NCBI GenBank assembly: GCA_033439685.1
Contig: JAUEDM010000002.1
Location: 5,332,001 to 5,396,000 of the forward strand
Source of the DNA: Apodospora peruviana
Lineage: Eukaryota; Ascomycota; Sordariomycetes; Sordariales; Lasiosphaeriaceae
Length of the DNA stretch: 64,000 nucleotides
Direction: 5' to 3'
A program made the position numbers and the translations under genes. Under the pieces are notes generated by a model. The model was not told the DNA's origin, made no database searches, and saw nothing but the letters and a program-made list of their open reading frames with translations. Every line of letters begins with the position of its first letter. The first letter of the stretch is position 1. This document shows, piece after piece, positions 10,801 through 21,665 of this stretch.

Positions 10801-12470
10801 GTTGGTGGTTCTGCATTGAAGTGGTACCTAAGGGTTCATGGCAGCATGCGAGCCCCTTCCGTGAAATTGCTTTGCGCAAGTCGGTTCGTTCCGCGATGCC
10901 GATGTGCTAGTGAAGCTAGTGAAGGGGGTCCGAAGGATCACCATGATCCAGAACCGAACTTCTTCGGAGGCCCAGTTCTAGAGGAAAGAGGGATTACCCG
11001 CATCTTAACCCAATAACTCGATGACGCTGTGGAGTCAAGCTTCTCTGTGAATCCGAGGTTCAGTGGTCCGGAAGGCTTTCCATCCCTGATCAGCTAGGGT
11101 TGACAGCTCGACGATGCTTCAATTCTTGACCGAGAAACTGACTCCATAGACCAGGTGCAGAGCGGTAATGCGGCGCCGATGGGGTCTCGACATGGAGTTT
11201 TGGGGAAGACAGACAAGTAAAAGTTCCAACCACCAACGCCCGGGTCCGGGCGGCGAGTGCCACTTGGATCGCTGCTCCCTGCACATCAGATTCAGGTATC
11301 AGGTATCACCATGATGGGGATCCCAAGCATTTGAAAACGTCCGGGCTAAGTTTTGGTCTTACAGGCAGTCTTGGACTCTTCAACAACGAGAGCGGCCGAC
11401 GGGGGCAACCTGGCCTGTCACCACTAACGCGGAGTTACTATAGTACTGTACGGAAGAGAGGTTCGCTCAGGGCAGCAGACGCCCAGGCGGCCCCTGGGGA
11501 ATCGACTTCTTACCGCTTCGGGACCTGAGTGGACAACCAGGCCACCCCACAGCGGCCTTAGGGACCGCCCGTTTCCCGTTTCGAGGAGTCAACGGCAGGT
11601 GCGAACTCCCAGGATCCCAGCACCAGCTCGGTCTCAACTTCTCAACTGCCTCATCACTTTGTCTTGGCCTTGTCTTTTTCCGCTTCCATTCTCTTCCTCT
11701 TTCTCGTCTCCATCTCCGGCTCTCCGGCTCTGCCTCCATGTCTTCCCGTCTGATCTTTCCTTCTATTATCTTCAGCGGCCGCCGAACACGAACATCAAAA
11801 CAATAACACCACCAGACTGTAAACGACGTTGCTGAACACCTTGCGCCTCTGCAGCTCTGATATCTTGACAGCGCCGCGCGGCTTTAACAGTACCCGACGC
11901 ACTACGATAGACTTTAAGTCCTCTTCTCAAATTACACAGCACCGACCAAGCACTACGGTTTCTTGCGCTGTCCTTCCTTCGAGCCTCAACTCAGCGCCCT
12001 ACCGGTCCTACGGCTTACCACGACTGGTGGACGCCGTTGTGGCGCATACCTTGGCCTTCGACTCCGCGGCCTCTCAGACTTGCTGATAAATGCCTTTTGT
12101 TGAACAAGTCGTGCCACTTCAAGACAGGTAGTCCAGCTCAGCCCCAGCTTCCCGGTCTTTCCGGGTTTACCACCTCCTGATTCGGTGTGAGGGACAGAGG
12201 GAGGGCTAAAAGTGTCGGCGGTAATAATAGCAGCAGCATATTTCTGCCCCCCTGCACGGCGGCTAGTTTCATTCTCGAAGTCGAACCTCGAACTTCCGAC
12301 TCCCTCCACCTCCAACTTGAACCTAACAACCCCAACCCCCACCAATACTCAGACCGGATCGATCGAGCACCACCACCATCTTCGTCATTGATTTTATATC
12401 AACGGTTCAGGCCGAATACGACTGACCGCGCGCAACACCTGTCGAACTTGCGACAACGCCTTTGCCCACG
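7823..12470. other. 4.6 kb gene-free region upstream of the Zn2Cys6 regulator
   Basis: No ORF here has convincing coding character. The left part holds the 3' flank of the membrane protein and many TACCTA/TAGGTA copies. From about 11,640 the sequence becomes CT- and CA-rich, as in a long 5' leader, with several short upstream start codons. Long leaders are common for fungal regulators, so part of this is probably transcribed with the next gene. Confidence 0.5.
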
Positions 12471-15400
12471 ATGGATCACATTCACGCTCCCTTCCAGATG
12501 CCCATGGCGGCCCCACCGCTGATGAATCAACCACCACAGATCTTTGGTGGTTATACCGACCATGGCATGCCGCTTCATCAGCTACCGCCAGACCTGATAG
12601 GCGCGCAAATGTTTGGAGATCATTCTCTGCTTGAGGACTCGAACGAGGCAAAGAGGAGAAGAATCGCGCGGGTGAGTCGGCGACTCTCTTCCGTGATAAG
12701 GAAGCTTGGCGGCGCTGACATCTGTATTGTACACAGGCTTGCGACATGTGCCGGAAGAAGAAGATCAAGTGCGATGGCAAACTACCAGCTTGCACACATT
12801 GCATCAATTACAAGACCGATTGTGTCTTCACCCAAGTAGAAAAGAAGAGGAATCCTCCTAAAGGGTAGGTGCTGAACTGTGGAAGTGGTTCGGACTTTAG
12901 CTCACAGCGGCGTGTAGTGCTAAATACATCGAGGGCCTCGAAAATCGTCTGGGTCGCATGGAGCATCTGTTAAGGTTGTCGGGTAAGTTCTGCCTCTCGC
13001 TCAGGCTTGCGACGGTTGCGACGTCGCAGATGGCTGACCCTTTGCAGGCTTGCTTGGCGAGGATGACAACGGCGCTACCGACCTCGGCACCTTAGAGAAG
13101 AAGCTCGCAGAGAAGCATCAACAGTCGAGACAAGCCTCACAGGCTGCCTCAAATCCCACCTCGCCATCACAAGCGACATCCGGCCAAGATGGAAATCCTT
13201 CGACACCCCGCAGTTCGCTGGCATCACCCGAACCCATGAAAGAGAGCGAGAAGAGGAAGTCGCTCACTCCTCCCGAAGAGAAGAAGAGCGCTGAGGAAGA
13301 GGAGGTTGCTGCTCTGTCGGAGATGATGTGCTCACTAGTCACGAACACTCATGGCGAGACCCGGTACATCGGTATGTTTGACCCCGACCAACAAGGAGCG
13401 TGGCTTTTTTACTGACAGGCTGCAGGTTCATCATCTGGCTTCTCTATCTTCTCGCCCAAAGGTATACAATGGGTCAACGAGAAGATGGGAGACAGTTCGT
13501 TCCAGCAGATGATTTCAGATGTTTCCATTGACGATCATAAATGGACAGCATGGAAGCCCGATGTCTTTGGTGATCTCTTCCGTCGAGTAGTCTTCAGAGA
13601 ACTACCATCAAAACCGGAGACTCTGTCACTTCTCAAAGACTACTTTGAGAACTTCAACTGCATGCTGCCGTTGTTCCACCAGCCGACATTTATGCATTTG
13701 GTTGAAAGACAGTATTCGAATGATCCGTACCAAGGATCTGGATGGTGGGCGAGCTTGAACGTTGCTCTGGCAATTGCGTACCGCCTCCGCGTCATGAGCA
13801 ACCTGGTCCCAGCAGAGGAAGATGAAAAGGCGTGGGCTTATCTGAAGAATGCCATGTCCGTCTTTTCGGAGCTCACAATGCGCAACACCGACCTTCTCAG
13901 TGTACAGGCGCTCCTGGGGATGGCCCTTTTCATGCAGGGAACTCCTAACCCACAGCCGTCGTTCTTGCTCATTTCCACCGCGATCCGACTGTCACACAGT
14001 ATTGGTCTCCACAAGCGTGGGACGGGGTTCAATCTGAATCCGATCGAAATCGAGCAGCGGAAGAGGGTGTTTTGGATCGCCTACATGCTGGATAAGGACT
14101 TGTGTTTGAGGAATGGAAGACCTCCGGCGCAAGACGATGACGACATGAACGTCGACCTACCGGACGCCGATCCAGAAGACAATATTGGCAACATCCCGTT
14201 GGCGGATGGCAAGGGCAAGATGAACCTGTTTAGGGTAATGTGCGAGCTTGCTATTGTTGAGAGCAAGGTATACAACAAGCTTTATTCGACGAAAGCTGCC
14301 AAGCAATCCGACGGCGAACTGCTCAATACCATCGGGGAGCTCGACCAGGCACTGGAGGACTGGAAAGACAGTATCCCGATCGATTTCCGACCAGAACACG
14401 AGATTAAGGCGTCTCACACGCCTCTGATTCTTCACATTGTTATGTTGCATTTGAACTACTACAATTGTCTAACCACGATCCACCGCATGTCCATACACCA
14501 CGGGTACTGGACCAGTCGACTGTCCAACTATGCGATTCAAGGGCTCAACACCAGACCTCTAAATCCCAGAGTGTTTTCTTCGGCGGCTCTTTGCACCTCG
14601 GCCGCAAGAGCATCGATATCTCTGCTGAAATATATTCCTCAGGGAGACTTTTCTTGCGTTTGGTGAGTTTATTCCCATAATCTACGACTGATCCTTCTCT
14701 GACCCTGTTTTATAGGATGGTTCTATATTTCCCCGTTTCGGCCCTTGTTACATTATTTGGGAACATCTTGCAGAACCCTCTCGACCCGAGGGCGCGCTCA
14801 GATACGAGGCTTATGAATGTGGTGGTGAACTTTTTGTCTATGCTCGGTCACGAGGCGGAAACCGGTGGCGTCCATCGTATCCTTGGTGTCTGCTCCGAGT
14901 TTGAGCGTATCGCCAAGGTCGTGATCGACAAGACTGAAAAAGAGCACTCGTCACGGCGCAAGAGGAAGAATAACGATGGTTCGACCGCCGCCAAATCGAC
15001 CAGCTCCAACCCGGCCACCAACGCCGACTCGCCTTCATTCAACCCCAACCCGACGGTTCAGACGCCACGGCCTACGACATCGAGTTCGGCGACCCCGCAG
15101 CCTAGCCAACACAACAATGCGAACGGACATTTGTCGCCTGGGCGGACTCCGCAGAACGGGTACAGCCCGATGGCGACTGCGGCGATGAGCCAGAGTCCGT
15201 CGCCGGGTATGGCGCCACAAGGCTGGCATGGGGACTTTACGGCGGACGGGGCGGAGGGAGGAGGAGGCGACTATGCTTCGTTTGCTGACCTGGCTGGCTA
15301 CGGTGGGATGGCGGGTCTGAACGGTGTTGGGCCGGGAGGGCTTACGAGTCCACCGCTGGGTGGTGCGGGTATCTTCCAGAACCCGTTGCTGCCGCAGGAC

Positions 15401-15517
15401 TTGTTTAGTCTGCCGGTTACGTTGGATTGGGATTGGGCGGAGATGAGCGGTGGTACGTACCCGAGTATTGAGAATGGGAATTTTGGGGGCGAACATCAGC
15501 AGCAGCAGGGTAGGTGA
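12471..15517 (+). CDS. Zn2Cys6 transcription factor with fungal-specific regulatory domain
   Basis: Six exons: 12471-12671, 12737-12864, 12918-12982, 13048-13371, 13426-14662 and 14716-15517. All have GT/AG borders and matching phases, giving 918 residues. A basic RRRIAR leads into the binuclear cluster ACDMCRKKKIKCDG...CTHCINYKTDC (residues about 68-98), with six zinc-binding cysteines. The linker KNPPKG-like segment and a short coiled coil (YIEGLENRLGRMEHLL) would support dimer binding. Then come a Ser/Pro/Gln linker, the middle homology region with the helical FWIAYMLDKDLCLRNGRPP core, and a Gly/Ser/Pro-rich tail. The cluster differs from XlnR/XLR-1, although such proteins are often labelled xlnR-like. 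It resembles my memory of the COL-26/BglR group, but not securely enough to name it. Target genes are unknown. Confidence 0.9.
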
Positions 15518-17774
15518 CACCGTTGATGGATGAACGGGCATGGTACCACCTGAAGGTTGTTTTGGGAGTTTCCAAAAACAGGTCATGGATGAATGGATGG
15601 GTCGGGATTTAAAAATGTGAGAGAAGGAAAAGATGTTGAATCACAACAATATATTGGGTTTGCTCTTTTTGGGGTAATATGGCATGCCAAGGGTCCGGTA
15701 CGGGCTACTGAATGATTACTTATGTTTCGAGCAGGCAAATTTTTTTCTTTGTCTTTATTTCTACTTGCTCTGTGGATGGGTATATTTGAGCACATTTTTG
15801 TTATTTGACCTTTATCTTGTAACGTTTGTGGGCGCATCTTGGAAGCCACCTGTTCATCTTTGATATACATGCTGTTTTGGTAGTCAATTATCTCTATTTA
15901 TTTGTCAAGTAAGTTAATGATATTGGTCAATCTGTTGTTTACATAAGTGAAAGATATTTTGTGTTCATGAGTGAATACCCCTGTATTGCGAATCTTTGAT
16001 GGTACAGCTATTTGGATTGCGGTTGTCGTCGGTCTCTTGCTCTCTGTACGGCTTTTTTCTTCTTCATTTCTTTTTTCCAAGAAAAAAAAAAGAAAACCAA
16101 AAGATCTTTGCCTGCAGGAGAGGTCGAGAATAGACTTCTTTGACACGCAATACTGCACTGGGATGCATACTGAAACCTTGAGAGGGTGTTAATTAGGTAC
16201 CTTATTGGTGAAAATTTAAGAGTATAGAGTGGAAGACGTGGATAGTAGGTGTGGAAGGACCTACTGGAGTTCGGATGTGAAGAGTTCCGAGAGCCCTATA
16301 TAGTACCAGGCATGTAGGGGTTGTGATGTGTGTGCGTGGTGTGTGTGCCACATGCGGGAGGCAACCTATGTGTAGGTGTGTGTGTGTAGAGGTGCCGTGG
16401 TTTCGGCAGATCCCCTTTTGGAGAACGCATGTATTATGCGGTATTACCGAATTGGATTTTGTGTTGAAACCTTTTTATGTTGGCAAGAAAGGGTGAAAAC
16501 GTCAGTCTTTTTGATTTGATGTTCACTGCTCTCTGTGTGCTGTATTTTCTTTTTTCGCTTTAGGTAGATACATTAAGATGTAAGAAGTTGGCGGTTTGGT
16601 TGTTACCTACCTAGGTAGGACGGTTACCTTGGGTTCCCTATATTGATGCTGCTATGTTTGGACTGACGATGTCGGGGTGCATATGTGCAACCTAACCTAC
16701 CTTACCACGTATACTATGCTGTTCATACCCGGAATATACCGATGGAAGATGTTCATACGTACGTACCACGGGTTGTGTACGGGTAGTCTACCTATGCATT
16801 TTGCAGCGCAGTGAGATAGTACTTTGAGTACAGGTTGATTTATGGTGTAATAAGTACCTAGGTCAGGTATATCCAAGCACTCTTTCGTCTTGACGTGGGA
16901 GTTATTCCGGGGCCTGGTATGGAGCAAGGTTGCTCTGGTCTATTCGGGATGGACAGGCAGACACCTACCTACCTATATATTTATATTATACTTGTGGTTA
17001 TGCCTGACATGATCATTATTTCTGTTTCCTTCGATCTATCGAACCAGGAAGTGTGCTTTGTCGGTGGTGTATAAGAGTGATCGAGATGTCGGATGGGGAG
17101 ACATTATAGGTAAATAGCACAGATGAGCGTAAAAGAACTGCAGTGTCTTCACTATACTTGCGTAATCTCAGATGAATTTGACCAAGATAAGACATTAGAT
17201 TATCATCATGCTGGGAAGTTGATATGTACCTGAGGTATCTCGAGCGCTTTGAAAGTTAAAACGAGTCGTTCATGGGTGGATCCCACGGGCAATGTCTTGA
17301 TGCTACGGGTTATCTATAGACCAGATGATTCATCACAAATGCCTGGTGGCCAATGTTCAAGTGCAGAGGCCTCACCTGAACGTCTGTGCAAAGATGATGC
17401 TTTTATTAAAGCTTTAACATGTCAGGATAGCGGCTGGTTTTGTGGGAGGACACGGTCTAGGAAATACCGACCAATGTGTATGACTGCCGAACCGGAACTT
17501 CTTCATGTATCATCGGAAGACCTCCTCTAGCTCAGCTCGTCCAGACGCGCCAAGTGCGTATAGTCCTGCCGCCGTCCTGCGGCGGTAGATAACGGACCGG
17601 GACGTAAAAAGTACTCATCATCATCACCCACCCATTACGTAGCTAGGTGATTTTGTTATTGGCTAACTGGAATTACAGCGTCATTGAATAACTGGCTTAT
17701 GACAGGACAGGTCTTGCCTGGAAAAAATACTTGGGGAACTGGGATTTCATGGACTCCCCCTACGGTCCCCCAAG
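15518..17774. other. Intergenic, 3' flank of the regulator and low-complexity sequence
   Basis: About 2.2 kb without a supportable gene. It includes GT-rich microsatellite sequence near 16,320-16,390 and a perfect 14-base palindrome at 16606-16619. It ends in the promoter of a small spliced gene candidate. Confidence 0.5.
16606..16619. repeat. Perfect palindrome CCTACCTAGGTAGG
   Basis: The 14 bases read identically on both strands. Related TACCTAGGTA sequences recur in several other intergenic stretches of the window. Confidence 0.6.
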
Positions 17775-17782
17775 TATATAAG
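17756..17782 (+). promoter_or_regulatory. CCCCT element and TATA box of the small spliced gene
   Basis: TATATAAG at 17775-17782 is a strong TATA box. CCCCCT at 17756-17761 resembles the stress-response element AGGGG/CCCCT. It lies about 50 bp upstream of an apparent 5' exon that ends at a consensus splice donor at 17830. Confidence 0.45.
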
Positions 17783-17993
17783 AGAAGCTGTCTGGCACCA
17801 CCACAGGGCAGTCAATTCTTGTTGTGTTGGTAAGTAGCAACGCCATCACACTGTTCCACTATCACCGTCACTAATGAGCAAGCATGGGTAGACATATAGA
17901 AAGCAGAGGATAGATAGTTATGCGCTGTCTCAAATCGTTAACTCTATCTCTCTCGCTGCTAGCGGTCTCGTGTCTTCTCCGACAGCGCTCGGA

Positions 17994-18158
17994 ATGAAGC
18001 CTACCGCTGGGCTTCAGCTTAACGTGGGTGTCCATCCGGCAGACCGTGGTATGTAATGCTCCCGTCCTTGCCAATGAATAACCATTTCCTTCCCAGCCCC
18101 AGCAAGCAACATCAATAGTCAGTATAAGACATACAACGAGTCCAAACCACGAGCATAA
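17994..18158 (+). CDS. Small spliced ORF, 38-residue hydrophilic protein (candidate)
   Basis: The proposed transcript starts below the TATA box. It loses a 156 bp leader intron (17830-17985; GTAAGT, GTTAAC at 17937-17942, pyrimidine-rich end, GACAG), leaving ATG at 17994 with only eight bases from the splice. Coding exon 1 is 17994-18048 and exon 2 is 18097-18158, split by a 48 bp intron (GTATGT to CCCAG) in phase 1. The 38-residue product begins MKPTAGLQLNVGVHP and ends NESKPRA. It is hydrophilic, has no cysteine and no signal peptide. I recognise no family. The support is promoter plus two introns plus frame; transcript data would decide. A 48 bp intron is at the short end for fungi. Confidence 0.4.
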
Positions 18159-19161
18159 GAAGAAAACCTCACTCCGTCGCACAGAAATACCATCGTAACC
18201 GTTCAACAGCATCTGCACAGAGCCGACTGTTCGTGGACAGCTATCCGCCTTCCCCCTCCCCCCCCCCGTTTGCCAGCGACGATTTGCCTGACCATGTCGC
18301 AGTAAAAGTTTACTGCCAGCTCGCAATGTCTGAAATGATATGATATAGCGAGAAAAGGGGAACAAAGAATAGGAACATAAAACAAAGATAAAAGACACCA
18401 CAACGCCATGCTAAACCTGAAAAGCAATAATCCCATCATCCATCTCGATAATGCATAAGCATGACCCATCGCGGCGGCGACAGGGCCCCCGCTGCCGTCC
18501 GGGTGCCACCATGCTCCCAACAGACAAGAGCCAAGGGGTTGGTTGACCAGCCGACCACACAAGCCAGACAAGAGATGATGCTTTGTGCAACTCCAAGAGA
18601 CTGCCATCTGTCCTTGTCGTCACACCACAGCGCGTCATTTCGTCTTGCTACCCGATCCTTGCTTGGTCGCCTGCCCCGTCGTCCGAAATGATGAGTCTCG
18701 AACTTTTTTTTCTGACCTGTCTTTCGGCCCTAGTTGATTTTTTTTGATCTTTTATCTTTTCTTCCCGACCTTTTGGCTCAGCTCGAAGCAAAGCAGGTCA
18801 CAGGCCCTCAGATGGGTCTCATGTTTCCGCCTTGCGCTTTTGCCGAGCGACCATAAAATGTGCCAACCGGGCACACCAGGCATCACCCTGAAACTGATCA
18901 ATGTGGCAATAAGACGTCCTCTCAAAGAAAGAAATGCTCTGTAACTCTCGTATCGGAACATATCGACCGCGCTGTCGTTGATGCATAGGTAGTAGATCTC
19001 GACTACCGCGGCTCGGCGCTCTCTCTTGCTGTGGGGACGAAGCCTTTGTCATGCTCATATGGCACTAGTAAACCTGCTGCCGAACTTGTGGTACGGCGGC
19101 ATACGGCTGACTGCCTGTATAATGAGCCTACAAATCCCGAGTCAGTAAAAAAGTTACCACA
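18159..19161. other. Intergenic, 3' flanks of two convergent genes
   Basis: No supportable gene. ORFs on both strands here lack coding character. The end nearest Med19 may hold a short terminal exon (19065-19114), described with that gene. Confidence 0.45.
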
Positions 19162-20330
19162 TCAGTCGGGCTCACCACTGATGGGCACCTTTTTTCTCCG
19201 CTTCTGGCCGGACGCCATATCACCCTCGCCTGTCGAGTAACCCGTCTCTGCTCCATCGTCGTAGCCCTCGCCATAGCCCTCATAAGTGCTCTCGCCATAG
19301 CCTCGTTTCTTGATGTTGCGCTTAGGCCGGTTTGCGTCCCCAGCAGACGGTGTACCAGGCTGCTTCGCGCGGGGAAGACCGGCTCCGAGATTCAAAGGGG
19401 TGTTGGGCGCCGTGGGTTTCGCCGAGGATGTCTGCTTGTCCCCTTTTCCAGGGCCAAGCTCTCCGAGGACAGAGGTGTCCCATATGCTCTTGGGAACAAG
19501 TCCTTTGCTCATGGTCGAAGCTCTCAACAATCGTGCGTGCGTCTCGGCCGAAAAGCCGTCGATAATATCCTTTCCTCTGACATAGTGGACATTCCACTCG
19601 TTCTCAGGATACTTCATGATGCCAAGCAGGCTGTCCGGCTGGTTATAGTCACGCTTGACTGAGTCCCAGTGGCCTTGGACGCCCAACTTCTTGATATGGC
19701 CCTTGTACGTCTTGCGGATCGCATTCTTCTCGCCGTTTGGCAGCACACGGGCAACCTCACTTGCAAGTCCCGTCAACCCGTACATCTCGAAGAGGTCTTC
19801 CGACACTTGAGGTCGAGACGGGGGATGCGCTGCAGAAAACGTTAACCAAATCTCAACACAGAAAAGGATTGAACGCCATCGCCCAGCCTCACGGCAGGGG
19901 ACGTGACAGGCAAGCATAACGACTTCGTTATGCCTACCAGTGCACGAGAGACGACTACTACTACTACTGCTGCGGCAGGTGTGCACACGAAGGGAGCCTT
20001 ACGAGTTCTGCAAAGTAGGTATTTTTCGCCCACATCCAAGTGAAGGTTCTCAATACCAAGTCTGCGGTCCTCGATCTGGACTTTCTTGTACTCTCGGTCT
20101 CCAACGTCGTCGATGGGACGCTTTCGCTTGTGCGGAGAGTCGTCTGCCATGTTGATGTCGGGCGAATTTCCCGATGGGAGTGAGCTTCCGTTAACGCTAT
20201 GAGCGGGGGTTGGCAACGTGTTGGTTGTAGTCGATGTCATCGAGCTTGTCATGCTCATGAGTGGCGTCGGGTCGCTCGTGTTGGGAGATAACTGCGAGGG
20301 GCTTTGCGGGGTTTGAGGGTGGAAGGACAT
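19162..20330 (-). CDS. ROX3: Mediator complex subunit 19 (Rox3)
   Basis: Exons 20330-20003 and 19829-19162, with a 173 bp intron (GTAAGG, GGTTAAC, TTCTGCAG), give 331 residues. The protein is the fungal form of Med19/Rox3, a head-module-associated subunit of the Mediator coactivator of RNA polymerase II. The N-terminus is Ser/Thr/Pro-rich with a basic HKRKRP patch. The conserved core follows the splice: SEDLFEMYGLTGLASEVARVLP, then the basic GEKNAIRKTYKGHIKKLGV and a tryptophan segment. The tail is Gly/Tyr-rich and ends in basic KRRKK. The 3' end is uncertain: GTGAGC at the last codons, a CTGAC and acceptor ATACAG could add exon 19114-19065 and replace the final EPD with a tail ending QQVY. 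Confidence 0.88.
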
Positions 20331-21593
20331 GATGGACGGATGAAGGGTGAATGCTGCCGGTCGCTTGGGTGTGAAAATCTTGGCGCGAGGAGACCCAGAT
20401 TCCAGGGTGGCGGATCAGACAAAGAGATCGATTGAGCGGATGACCAAAAAAGCGACGCGGGTCAGAATATCGTTCAAAGACGTGAAAGTTTATGTCGGAA
20501 ACTGTAATTGTTTCGACGATGGGCGACGAAAAGATTGATGGGTAACCAGGCGTCCGCTGCGCTATGGCGAGTCGCGCAAAAGCGCCGACTGGTTCACGGA
20601 ACCTAGCCTGTCCACCGACTTGCACTCCCCCAGAGACGCCCGATATGACCGACAATCAATAGCGGATATGTGATTCTCGAAAGCGATTTGGTATTTCGAT
20701 GGCGCTGGTCGTGTTTCGCAGGTCGCGGGCCTCGTAATGGCGCTGGGCGATTGCTGGGAAGTTGGCGGCAGGAGGTCGAAGTTGGATGATGAATGGGTGA
20801 CAGGAAGGCGCGCCCTGGAGTGGAAGTGGGCGGCCTTGAGCACTGCAGGCGATCGAAGGCTTGCTTACCTAAAATCCGTTTTCCCTTCGGGGACCCGTGC
20901 ATCGGTCGGGTCACCAGCTCACAGGCGTGATGGAGGCTCCACTTTCGTCAAAGCCAGCCAATCGGCGTGGGCTGCCCAACTTGTAACTGGCCGGTTCTTC
21001 TCCTTCGTTGCGCATTCCTATTGTGTGGTTCGGATTTGCTTCAATATTTTTCCATCCAACATACTGATATAGTCTCTGTCCTCACGATGTGTCACTCTAT
21101 TATACTTGATAATAGGTGCAAGAGACACGACAAACGCATAACCAACTGAGCCAGCATATCAGCCTAGGGATTCCTTGGATTCCTATTTTTTTCTGATCGG
21201 TTCGGCCAGGTAACGACCAATGCATGGGTCTCCCAGCGGGGTTGGCTGACCCAGTGAGGCGGTTTTGATAGTCCTCACTGCAGGTCATCAGATCGCTTCT
21301 CCCGCCGCATCTCTTTCGAGACGCCTTCTGCCGGTTCGAGAGCGGCGCGCAACATAAAACGCAGGAGGCACAGCCTTTCTGTGTCCTTATTACTAGCGAA
21401 CCACAGTCTTAAGTTTTGCTCTAACTCAGAGTACTGGAGGGAATCCTCTCCGCGAACTCATGCATATCATGTACCCGCCTACCTAATTTGTACAGGGGAG
21501 CCCAGCGCAACATCTCGGGCCTTGCCTTAAAATGCCCTCAACAGGGTCCAGACCGCAACAACAACAGTAGCATCTCCACTACAACAACGAACA
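20331..21593. other. Intergenic, promoter of Med19
   Basis: Upstream region of the minus-strand Med19 gene and 5' flank of the tRNA. A CCAAT box lies near 20,957-20,963. No gene seen. Confidence 0.5.
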
Positions 21594-21665
21594 GGTCCGC
21601 TGGCTCAATGGCAGAGCGTCTGACTACGAATCAGGAGGTTCCAGGTTCGACCCCTGGGTGGATCG
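21594..21665 (+). tRNA. tRNA-Arg (anticodon ACG), intron-less
   Basis: A complete cloverleaf can be folded by eye. The acceptor stem GGTCCGC pairs with GTGGATC, allowing G-U pairs. The D-arm is GCTC/GAGC, the anticodon stem TCTGA/TCAGG with loop CTACGAA, and the T-arm CCAGG-TTCGACC-CCTGG. The anticodon ACG reads arginine CGN codons after A34 deamination. TTTT near 21675 would end RNA polymerase III transcription. Confidence 0.93.

Noticed and set aside
12471..15517. Naming the regulator XlnR
   Set aside because: The zinc-cluster spacing and linker do not match XlnR/XLR-1. The label is a common over-annotation for this domain layout.
17871..18607. Minus-strand ORFs of 176 and 134 codons
   Set aside because: No recognisable features, and they conflict with a plus-strand promoter and two consensus introns.
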